Shown here piece after piece: positions 1 through 5,445 of a stretch of DNA of 5,445 nucleotides. The stretch comes from CAZFQG01 sp964520785. Lineage in GTDB: Bacteria; Planctomycetota; Planctomycetia; Pirellulales; Thermoguttaceae. The notes under the pieces were generated by a model, which saw only the letters and a list, made by a program, of their open reading frames with translations, had not been told where the DNA came from and made no database searches. The stretch is taken from the NCBI GenBank assembly GCA_964520785.1, contig CAZFQG010000291.1:1-5445 (forward strand), given 5' to 3'. Numbering within the stretch: the first letter of the stretch is position 1; each line of letters begins with the position of its first letter. A program made the position numbers and the translations under genes.

Positions 1-150
1 ACACTGCGTTTTCAAACACTACAAAAACCTCAGAATATTGCCGCGTGAGGTATAGATGAAATACCGAGAATGATGCAGGTAGCCCATTGGGTCCGCTTCG
101 GGATAGCGGACGCGTATTTCGATCACGTGTTCCGATATCGAAGACGTCAT
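1..150 (-). pseudogene. Acyl-CoA thioesterase (YbgC/4HBT hotdog family), N-terminal part, apparently disrupted
   Basis: Read on the minus strand from ATG at 150-148, this encodes a 43-residue frame ending in TAG at 21-19. Residues 12-31 carry the hallmark start of hotdog thioesterases: VRYPEADPMG followed by YLHHSRYF. D20 sits at the catalytic aspartate position, and H26/H27 fall in the conserved 'G..xH..Y' loop. Family members hydrolyse acyl-CoA thioesters and are about 130-150 residues long, so most of the fold is absent. After Y33 the frame loses resemblance to the usual '(F/Y)E.GRTE.LR' helix and stops. Another frame (52 down to 2) stays open to the window edge and includes FVVFENAV, which resembles the central strand that normally follows about 20 residues later. 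I infer a small deletion with a frameshift, or an assembly error at the edge. A GAGGA ribosome binding site (158-162) lies 7 nt upstream, supporting a genuine start. The gene is divergent from the ACT operon. Family identity is firm; the disruption is moderately sure. Confidence 0.62.
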
Positions 151-157
151 GGCGATT

Positions 158-162
158 TCCTC
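158..162 (-). promoter_or_regulatory. Ribosome binding site of the minus-strand thioesterase
   Basis: The plus strand reads TCCTC, so the minus strand reads GAGGA, 7 nt upstream of the ATG at 150-148. It supports that start codon, for a frame that would otherwise look too short to be a gene. Confidence 0.6.
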
Positions 163-201
163 GTCGAAAAGGATGGTTCCGGTCCGCTGGCTGGTTGTCG
201 T

Positions 202-224
202 AACCCTTTGAAATTCAATGGGTT
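202..224. promoter_or_regulatory. 23-bp near-perfect inverted repeat, candidate operator
   Basis: The left arm AACCCTTTGAA (202-212) and right arm TTCAATGGGTT (214-224) are inverted repeats with 10 of 11 positions matching; the mismatch is 207/219. A single A at 213 is the centre. With a one-base centre it would not form a good RNA hairpin and is not followed by a T-run, so a binding site for a dimeric protein is more likely than a terminator. It lies between the divergent thioesterase and ACT genes, about 40 bp upstream of the predicted ACT -35 box and about 50 bp upstream of the thioesterase start. No known regulator motif was recognised. Confidence 0.45.
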
Positions 225-264
225 GTACAGTTGCTCCGCTTGAACATGGCCTATCGCCGGTGTC

Positions 265-293
265 TTGACCGAAGCCGAATGCTAACTTATATT
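265..293 (+). promoter_or_regulatory. Predicted sigma-70-type promoter of the ACT-rnr operon
   Basis: A TTGACC -35 box (265-270) is separated by exactly 17 bp from a TATATT -10 box (288-293). Each box is a close match to the sigma-70 consensus. Transcription would begin near 299-301 and leave an untranslated leader of about 76 nt before the ACT start at 377. The leader is AT-rich, and I see no riboswitch or attenuator structure in it. Planctomycete promoters are less well characterised than those of enterobacteria, so this is a prediction from consensus only. Confidence 0.55.
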
Positions 294-362
294 CTTATCG
301 TTTGCCAGTACGTGGACGTTATTTTAATTTACGAATATCGGGTTTTTTATTGACACTTCCAT

Positions 363-367
363 AGGAG
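363..367 (+). promoter_or_regulatory. Ribosome binding site of the ACT-domain gene
   Basis: AGGAG lies 9 nt upstream of the ATG at 377. A second ATG at 369 is too close to this site and opens a different frame without the ACT domains, so the site favours 377. Confidence 0.6.
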
Positions 368-376
368 CATGGCCGC

Positions 377-877
377 ATGGATGGGCTCGACGGGATCAAT
401 CTCTCGACACTTCGCGGTCGGGACTACCCGGCCATTCGCCAATTCACCGTTTTTCTCGAGAATCGGATCGGCCAATTACTGGAAGTGATTCGCCGGTTCG
501 AAGGCTCCAAGGTTCGCATCGTCGCCCTGTCGATTACCGATTCGGCGGAGTGTGCGTTCGTCCGCTTCCTTCTTAGCCACCCGGAAGAAGGGAGGGAAAT
601 CCTCGAGAGGGCGGGCCTGGCAATCATTGAATCGGATCTGATTGGAGTGGAATTGCCGGAGGGAGCGCAGCCCTTGTTGTCGGTCTGTACCGCGTTGTTG
701 CAGGCGGAAGTCAACATTGTCCAAGCCTATCCCCTGATCGTTCGACCCCATGGGCGCGCGGCGGTGGCCCTGATGGTGGACAACATTGAAATGGGCCTAG
801 AGACGTTGGGGCAAAAGGGCTTCACGATGCTTACGGAAGATGATTTAATCAGCGCCGAACCGTTCGGTTCCAGTTGA
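377..877 (+). CDS. Tandem ACT-domain protein, probable small-molecule-responsive regulator
   Basis: This 166-residue cytoplasmic protein consists of two ACT-type domains and nothing else. The first (about 20-92) starts with FTVFLENRIGQLLEVIRRF, an ACT beta-strand, the glycine turn (G32; the proline of the usual 'PG' is replaced by I31) and the first helix, then a RIVALSI strand and 'FVRFLLSHPEEG'. The second (about 97-160) contains LLSVCTALLQAEVNIVQAYP and a VALMVDN strand, with a less canonical turn. ACT domains commonly bind amino acids or other small ligands and pair through their sheets. With no enzyme or DNA-binding domain attached, this is likely a stand-alone sensor or regulator; the ligand is unknown. 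Similar short proteins are, as I recall, common in planctomycetes. The start is supported by AGGAG at 363-367. It is the first gene of the apparent operon, followed after 17 bp by the zinc-ribbon gene. Fold assignment is strong; function is open. Confidence 0.85.
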   Translation: MDGLDGINLSTLRGRDYPAIRQFTVFLENRIGQLLEVIRRFEGSKVRIVALSITDSAECAFVRFLLSHPEEGREILERAGLAIIESDLIGVELPEGAQPLLSVCTALLQAEVNIVQAYPLIVRPHGRAAVALMVDNIEMGLETLGQKGFTMLTEDDLISAEPFGSS

Positions 878-894
878 GCCTCATCGGGATTTTC

Positions 895-1575
895 ATGGCC
901 ATACAAATCATTTGCCCAGGATGTCACAAACGATTCAAGGTCGGGGATCAATTCGCCGGCAGAACCGGTCCATGCCCGAGCTGTAAGCATCCCATCCAGA
1001 TTCCTGAAAAGGGACAAGAGGTCAAGGTACACGCGCCGGAGCAGTTCGAGAGCGGCGGACGGAGCGTTTCCGGAAAGTTGGTACTCAAGCCGATTTCCTA
1101 CCGGCAGATGAAGACCGATCCGCTCACCCTGGCGATTGTCGTCGCGGTGGTGCTCGGCATGATGGCCGCGGCCTGGTTGGCCGGGGGTTTCATCCGGGAA
1201 AGCGTCGTTCTTCGCGCCGTCGCGTTGGCGGTCATTTCCCCTTTGATCGTTTACGGGGGCTATTTTTTTCTCCGCGAAGACGAGTGGGAGCCGCACGACG
1301 GCTTGGGACTCTGGATACGCTCGTTGATCTGCGGCGCGGCGTTCGCCGTGTTGTGGGGTGTTTTCGCGTACGTCGCCGGGTCCGTTCTCACCGGAGAGGT
1401 GTGGATGTGGCTCGTGGTGGCGGCCCCTGTGTTCGCCATGGGCTCGATTTCGGCGACCGCGTCGCTCGACGTCGAGATGTCGAACGGGTTTTTTATTTAC
1501 GCCTTTTACGTCTTATTCACCGTGTTTCTGCGGTGGCTCGCGGGGATGGGATGGATTTGGTCCCTGACGGCGTGA
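895..1575 (+). CDS. Zinc-ribbon multi-pass membrane protein of unknown function
   Basis: The 226-residue protein begins with a zinc ribbon: C7-P-G-C10 and C27-P-S-C30, with RFKV and AGRTG between, as in the short N-terminal zinc ribbons (MJ0042-like) frequent in planctomycete proteins. A polar linker (about 31-75) leads to about five hydrophobic segments: 77-99, 104-126, 143-165, 168-189 and 198-217. The last is preceded by LDVEMSNGFF and followed by WLAGMGW, a pattern I recall from planctomycete-specific membrane proteins. No signal peptide is seen, so the ribbon is probably cytoplasmic with the rest in the membrane. No catalytic motif is visible and no function is proposed. The frame is open from a TTG at 874, overlapping the ACT stop, but ATG 895 is preferred because it places CPGC at the usual distance from the N-terminus; neither start has a strong ribosome binding site. 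The stop is 3 bp before the HD gene. Confidence 0.82.
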   Translation: MAIQIICPGCHKRFKVGDQFAGRTGPCPSCKHPIQIPEKGQEVKVHAPEQFESGGRSVSGKLVLKPISYRQMKTDPLTLAIVVAVVLGMMAAAWLAGGFIRESVVLRAVALAVISPLIVYGGYFFLREDEWEPHDGLGLWIRSLICGAAFAVLWGVFAYVAGSVLTGEVWMWLVVAAPVFAMGSISATASLDVEMSNGFFIYAFYVLFTVFLRWLAGMGWIWSLTA

Positions 1576-1578
1576 CGT

Positions 1579-2928
1579 ATGAATAGTATTCAACGGATTC
1601 CCGAGGTCGCGGGACTGGACGCGCGCCGCGGCGCGATCCGCATTCCTCCCGATATCGACATCCCGCTGACGCCGCGGGTCCGGCGTCTGATCGACGCGCG
1701 GGAGTTTCGGCGGCTCCGCGGAATCAGCCAGTTGGGCCTGGTATCGCTGGTCTATCCCGCGGCGATTCACACGCGTTTCGAGCATTCTCTCGGCGTATAC
1801 CGGCTGGCTTTGTTGATGCTCAAGCGGTTTTCGCACGACGCGCGATTTACCGACGGCGTTTCTCCACGCGACGCCGAGTTGCTGATCGCCGCTTCGCTAC
1901 TGCACGATATCGGCCACTGGCCGTTTTGCCACCCGATCGAGGATATCGCGTCGGCGGAGGAACCGGACCACGAACAATTCGCGCGGCATTTCATCGGCGG
2001 GGGGGATATCGCCGACCTCCTCCGCCGGGACTGGGGTCTCGAACCGGAAGACGTCCTGTCGCTGCTCGACGGCGACCGTTCTTCGCGGTCCCGGCGGATA
2101 CTCGGAAGTATCCTTTCGGGACCGGTCGATATCGACAAAATGGATTATCTCTTCCGCGACAGTTTGCACGCCGGCGTTCCCTACGGACGTCATTTCGATC
2201 AGAATCGTCTGATCGCGAGTCTGTGGCTGAATGAAGCGGGAGATGGCCTGGCAATTTCGGACAAAGGGAAGACGGCGGCGGAACTGATGGTGTTCGCTCG
2301 GTACGTCATGTTCAGCGAGGTCTACTGGCACCACGGCGTCCGTTCGGCCACCGCGATGCTGCAGCGCGCGTTCGAAATGCTCAAGGGCCGTCTCGTTTTG
2401 GAGGAGCTGTACCTGCTCGGCGAACAGGCCTGGATCGGCGAGTTGGTTCGCGCCGCCGGCGGAGAACCGGCGGCGGAACTGCTCGACGGATTGTTCGGGC
2501 CCCGGCGCCGGCTTTACAAGCGGCTTGTGCAGTACGGCATTTTTGACGCCCCGGACGTCTATCGAAAGCTGCGCGGCCGTCCGTACCGGTGGCTTACGCG
2601 CTGCGCGGAACGATTCGCCGCGTCGGCGTCGCGCCGTCTGGGGCGCGAAATCGCGCCGCACGAAATCATCTTCGACGCGCCGCCGGCGCGGCGCGAAGTG
2701 CAGTTCGACGTGGACATATTCTTCGCCAAGGAGAGACGCTATCGTCCCCTCGGCGAGGTTTCCCCGGTAGTACGCGTGCTCGCCGAGGAGCAGTTCGACG
2801 ACTGCGTGAAGCGGGTTCGCGTGTTCGCCCACCCGGATGTTTTGCAGACACTGCTGCAATTGGACGATACGACCGCGCTGATTGAACGGGCGGTCGACGA
2901 AACGGAACGACGGGAGGTCATGAAATGA
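1579..2928 (+). CDS. HD-domain phosphohydrolase, SAMHD1-like (probable dNTP triphosphohydrolase)
   Basis: This 449-residue cytoplasmic protein carries a complete SAMHD1-type HD active site. Metal ligands are H69 (in RFEHSLG), H109-D110 (in LLHDIGH) and D186 (in DIDKMDY). By motif alignment with human SAMHD1, R66, H113, H118, H131 (in DHEQ), K187, Y190 and D194 match R164, H210, H215, H233, K312, Y315 and D319, which bind or act on the nucleotide. The QLG at 51-53, which packs on the base in SAMHD1, is also present. SAMHD1 and its bacterial relatives split dNTPs into nucleoside and triphosphate; that substrate is inferred here. There is no SAM domain. The C-terminal part (about 270-449) is helical, with no further catalytic motif seen. 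The ATG follows the zinc-ribbon stop by 3 bp without a clear ribosome binding site, suggesting coupling, and the 3' end overlaps rnr by 4 bp. A different nucleotide substrate remains possible. Confidence 0.88.
   Translation: MNSIQRIPEVAGLDARRGAIRIPPDIDIPLTPRVRRLIDAREFRRLRGISQLGLVSLVYPAAIHTRFEHSLGVYRLALLMLKRFSHDARFTDGVSPRDAELLIAASLLHDIGHWPFCHPIEDIASAEEPDHEQFARHFIGGGDIADLLRRDWGLEPEDVLSLLDGDRSSRSRRILGSILSGPVDIDKMDYLFRDSLHAGVPYGRHFDQNRLIASLWLNEAGDGLAISDKGKTAAELMVFARYVMFSEVYWHHGVRSATAMLQRAFEMLKGRLVLEELYLLGEQAWIGELVRAAGGEPAAELLDGLFGPRRRLYKRLVQYGIFDAPDVYRKLRGRPYRWLTRCAERFAASASRRLGREIAPHEIIFDAPPARREVQFDVDIFFAKERRYRPLGEVSPVVRVLAEEQFDDCVKRVRVFAHPDVLQTLLQLDDTTALIERAVDETERREVMK
2912..2918 (+). promoter_or_regulatory. 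Ribosome binding site of rnr inside the HD gene
   Basis: GGGAGGT lies 6 nt upstream of ATG 2925 and within the last codons of the HD gene. Together with the ATGA stop/start overlap it fixes the rnr start and indicates translational coupling. It is the strongest ribosome binding site of the four plus-strand operon genes. Confidence 0.75.
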
Positions 2929-5216
2929 CGGTCGACCAAGGAGAAATCGAAGCGATGGAACGGGCCGTACTCAAGTTCCTTGCGCGGCCGAACTACGTTC
3001 CGGTCAAGCCGAAAACCATCGCGAAAAAGCTGAACGTGCATGTCGATTCGCGGATCGAGGTGAGCAAGGCGATCAAGCGGCTCGCGAAACGGGGCCTTCT
3101 CCGTTACGGAGCGAGCCACGTCGTGCTCCCGGTCGATCCGAACGAATTACGGAAACGGCGGATCGTCGGGACGTTCCGTCGCAATCCCAAAGGATTCGGA
3201 TTCGTTCGCCCCTCTCACGTTTCCAAGGGCGGCAAGCAGGTGGAGGACATTTACGTTTCACCCGATCACGTGGGAGACGCGGCGACCGGTGACGTCGTCG
3301 CCGTGGAACTACTCGACCTTCCGCGCCGCGACGGTCTCGGTCCGAGCGGGAAGATCGTCGATATCGTGGAGAGACAGACGACCACGTTCGTCGGGACCTA
3401 CTTCGAATGGGAAGGGGACGGCTTCGTCCAGGTGGACGGGGCGCTTTTCGCCAAACCGGTCCTCATTACCGATTTGGGCTCGCAGCGAGTGCGGGAGGAT
3501 GACAAGGTCGTTTTCGAAATGATCCGCTTTCCAGCCTTGTCGCAGCCGGGCGAAGGGGGGATCATCGAGGTGCTCGGCAACCAGGATAGGGCCGGAGTGG
3601 ATACCCTATCGGTCATTCGCGAATTCGAGCTGCCCGACGCGTTTTCCGAGGAGGTTGAAAATGTAGCGCGCCGCGCCGCCGACGCGTTTACGGAGAACAT
3701 CCCGCGTGACCGCCTGGACCTCACGGCCCTGACGATCGTGACGATCGATCCGGAGGATGCGCGCGACTTCGACGACGCGATCTCCCTGGGAAGAACCGAA
3801 CGGGGGAATTGGATGCTCGGCGTCCATATCGCGGATGTCGCTCATTTCGTGCGGACGGGAAGCGTATTGGACCGCGAAGCGCGCGACCGCGGCACCAGCG
3901 TCTACCTTCCCGACAAAGTCATCCCGATGCTGCCGGAGGCGATCTCCAACTCCGTCGCGTCGCTACAACCGCGGAAGATTCGATTCGCCAAGACGGTCTT
4001 CATGGAATTCACCTCGGACGGGATTCTCGTCGACACTCAGCTCTTCCGCAGCGCCATCCGCAGCAACCGGCGGCTCAGTTACGATCAGGTGGAGGAGTTC
4101 ATCGCCGAACCGGAACCGTGGCGGAAGAAGCTCGGAAAGGGGGTGTTCGAGCTGCTGGGCGACATGCGCGAGCTGGCGTCGATCCTTCGAGGAAGACGCC
4201 TTAAGCGGGGCGTGCTCGAACTGGCCATGCCGGAGGTGAAACTGGAACTCGATCGGAAGGGGCGCGTGGTCGGCGCGCAGGTGCGAGACGGCCTGGAAAG
4301 CTACCAAATCGTCGAACAGTTCATGCTCGCGGCGAACGAAGCGGTCGCCGGCCTTCTCGACAAGGCCGCCGTTCCCTTCCTGCGGCGGATACACCCAGCC
4401 CCCGAAATGCGCAAGCTGAAGGGCTTGGGAGAATTCATTCGGGAACTCGGGTTCACGATGGAAACGCCTGGAAGCCGCTTTGAACTACAGCGGATACTAC
4501 TGGAAGCGGCCGACCGCCCCGAGCGTTACGCCGTGAATTACGCGGTTCTCCGCGCAATGAAGCGCGCCGCCTATAGTCCGGAAGAGGAAGGGCATTTCGC
4601 CTTGGCGAGCAAGTGCTACTGCCACTTCACCTCCCCCATCCGCCGTTACCCCGACTTGACGATACACCGATTGCTGGACGAGCTTATCGACGGTCGGATT
4701 CCCAAGAGCGACGTCGGGGAACTCGTCGTTCTGGGTGAACACTGTTCCGACCGCGAGTTCCGCGCCGATTCCGCCGAGCGGACGCTGACGCGTCTGAAAC
4801 TGTTGGCCCTTTTGAGCGAAAAGATCGGCGAGGAGATGGACGGCATCGTCACCGGAGTGGATCGAAACGGGTTATACATTCAGGGGATTTCCCTGCCGGC
4901 CGAGGGTCTCCTGCCGATCGATTCGCTTACCGACGACTACTACCGGTTCGACCGCAAGGCGCATTCCCTCATCGGTTACCGCAAGGGGAACCAGTTCCGT
5001 CTGGGAGACATCGTCCGCGTGAGCGTCGCGCGAGTGGACATCGAACGCCGCGAACTCGATTTCCACCTGGTAGGGCAGGAGCCCAAGAGAAAGAAACACC
5101 GCGAACCAGAATCAGGCTTTGTCGGCGACATCCGCCGGAAAGGGAAGAAATCGAAGAGAACCCGGAGAAAGAAGGCTGATTTCTCGCAGACTCCGAAGAA
5201 AAAGCGGAAACGATAA
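2925..5216 (+). CDS. rnr: Ribonuclease R (RNB-family 3'-5' exoribonuclease)
   Basis: This 763-residue cytoplasmic enzyme degrades RNA processively from the 3' end, including structured RNA, and releases nucleoside monophosphates. Domains in order: N-terminal winged helix (about 10-66), cold-shock OB fold 1 (about 79-130, with GTFRRNPKGFGFVRP), OB fold 2 (about 152-218), RNB catalytic domain (about 264-590), S1 domain (about 636-715) and a Lys/Arg-rich tail (717-763). The catalytic aspartates in IDPEDARDFDDA are D275, D281, D283 and D284, matching D272, D278, D280 and D281 of the E. coli enzyme. Y327 in RGTSVYLP matches its Y324. HFTSPIRRYPDL (567-578) is the other RNB signature. The winged helix, paired OB folds and basic tail distinguish it from RNase II; the length is slightly below the 813 residues of E. 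coli RNase R. It overlaps the HD gene by 4 bp. No hairpin with a T-run follows the TAA at 5214. Confidence 0.96.
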   Translation: MTVDQGEIEAMERAVLKFLARPNYVPVKPKTIAKKLNVHVDSRIEVSKAIKRLAKRGLLRYGASHVVLPVDPNELRKRRIVGTFRRNPKGFGFVRPSHVSKGGKQVEDIYVSPDHVGDAATGDVVAVELLDLPRRDGLGPSGKIVDIVERQTTTFVGTYFEWEGDGFVQVDGALFAKPVLITDLGSQRVREDDKVVFEMIRFPALSQPGEGGIIEVLGNQDRAGVDTLSVIREFELPDAFSEEVENVARRAADAFTENIPRDRLDLTALTIVTIDPEDARDFDDAISLGRTERGNWMLGVHIADVAHFVRTGSVLDREARDRGTSVYLPDKVIPMLPEAISNSVASLQPRKIRFAKTVFMEFTSDGILVDTQLFRSAIRSNRRLSYDQVEEFIAEPEPWRKKLGKGVFELLGDMRELASILRGRRLKRGVLELAMPEVKLELDRKGRVVGAQVRDGLESYQIVEQFMLAANEAVAGLLDKAAVPFLRRIHPAPEMRKLKGLGEFIRELGFTMETPGSRFELQRILLEAADRPERYAVNYAVLRAMKRAAYSPEEEGHFALASKCYCHFTSPIRRYPDLTIHRLLDELIDGRIPKSDVGELVVLGEHCSDREFRADSAERTLTRLKLLALLSEKIGEEMDGIVTGVDRNGLYIQGISLPAEGLLPIDSLTDDYYRFDRKAHSLIGYRKGNQFRLGDIVRVSVARVDIERRELDFHLVGQEPKRKKHREPESGFVGDIRRKGKKSKRTRRKKADFSQTPKKKRKR

Positions 5217-5318
5217 ACGCCTATCCGCGAAAGAGTGCACCATCGCCACCCTCCTCCTTCTAACGGCGAAATCCATCGGAAAATACGCGAAGTCTTTAGG
5301 TCCTGTAGGCGCCAGTCC

Positions 5319-5445
5319 ATGCCCCGAACGATCCCCATCCAGTCGTTGCTCGATAAGTCCGCCGGCGGGGGGCGCCTTTCGGTCGACGAAGGGACTGCGC
5401 TTCTGGAATCGTCCGAGCTGGCTTCCCTCGCGAAGGCGGCTGACT
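5319..5445 (+). CDS. mqnC: Probable cyclic dehypoxanthine futalosine synthase (MqnC), N-terminal fragment
   Basis: Only 42 codons lie in the window; the gene runs off the right edge. The fragment reads SLLDKSAGGGRLSVDEG followed by ALLESSELASLAKAAD, which matches the N-terminal leader of the radical-SAM enzymes of the futalosine menaquinone pathway ('LLDKA..G.RLS.EEA..L......L...AAD'). LLDK and AAD favour MqnC, which cyclises dehypoxanthine futalosine; the related aminofutalosine synthase MqnE or a CofH-type protein cannot be excluded, because the CxxxCxxC iron-sulfur motif lies outside the window. ATG 5319 is the only nearby ATG in frame, with a weak TAGG upstream. The 102 bp between rnr and this gene (5217-5318) show no clear terminator or promoter, so read-through from the operon is possible. 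Family confidence is good; the exact member is less certain. Confidence 0.62.
   Translation, partial: MPRTIPIQSLLDKSAGGGRLSVDEGTALLESSELASLAKAAD

Noticed and set aside
335..349. T-run after ATCGGG as a possible terminator
   Set aside because: No inverted repeat precedes the T-run, so it is not an intrinsic terminator.
350..355. TTGACA perfect -35 box
   Set aside because: It lies only 22 bp before the ACT start codon, so its -10 box would fall inside the coding region. The TTGACC/TATATT pair at 265-293 is better placed.
874..894. TTG at 874 as start of the zinc-ribbon gene
   Set aside because: It would overlap the ACT stop (TTGA) and add seven residues, but it has no ribosome binding site and would move the CPGC motif unusually far from the N-terminus. 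ATG 895 is preferred, though 874 is not excluded.
727..1296. Minus-strand open frame of 189 codons
   Set aside because: It spans the end of the ACT gene and the start of the zinc-ribbon gene, both well supported. Its translation is low-complexity polar sequence without a domain.
1897..2859. Long minus-strand open frame of 320 codons
   Set aside because: It lies fully inside the HD gene, which has a complete active site. The antisense translation shows no recognisable motif, and long antisense frames are common in GC-rich genes.
1579..2928. Anti-phage defence role for the SAMHD1-like protein
   Set aside because: The neighbours are housekeeping genes. No toxin, nuclease, CRISPR or mobile element is present, so context does not support a defence island.
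5217..5318. Possible terminator or promoter between rnr and the mqnC-like gene
   Set aside because: I found only short palindromes such as GGCGCC, with no stem followed by a T-run and no convincing -35/-10 pair.

Overview
The window looks like a chromosomal segment of a planctomycete-like bacterium. The grounds are family-level and recalled, not searched: a stand-alone tandem-ACT protein, a CxxC zinc-ribbon protein with a multi-pass membrane domain ending in a 'NGFF...LRW.AGM'-type tail, a SAMHD1-like HD phosphohydrolase, and the start of a menaquinone (futalosine route) radical-SAM enzyme. The genes are GC-rich; the first intergenic region is clearly more AT-rich.

Layout. Positions 1-150 (minus strand) hold the start of an acyl-CoA thioesterase of the YbgC/4HBT hotdog family. 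It has a good ribosome binding site, but the frame closes at 19-21, so the gene appears broken or is damaged at the window edge. Positions 151-376 are a divergent intergenic region with a 23-bp inverted repeat (202-224), a sigma-70-like promoter (265-293) and a ribosome binding site (363-367). Four genes then follow on the plus strand with almost no spacing: tandem ACT protein (377-877), zinc-ribbon membrane protein (895-1575), SAMHD1-like HD phosphohydrolase (1579-2928) and ribonuclease R (2925-5216). The gaps are 17 bp, 3 bp and a 4-bp overlap, which suggests one transcript with translational coupling. After a 102-bp gap with no obvious terminator or promoter (5217-5318), an mqnC-like gene begins at 5319 and runs off the window.

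How they may work together. The HD enzyme probably hydrolyses dNTPs or a related nucleotide, and RNase R degrades structured RNA to nucleotides. Their ATGA overlap makes co-production likely, so a nucleotide-turnover theme is reasonable but inferred. The ACT protein is probably a small-molecule-responsive regulator with no catalytic domain of its own, and the role of the zinc-ribbon membrane protein is unknown. I see no CRISPR array, mobile element, RNA gene or recognisable defence island. This is mostly a housekeeping operon. The points worth a second look are the broken thioesterase, the dyad, and the linkage of a SAMHD1-like enzyme to RNase R.
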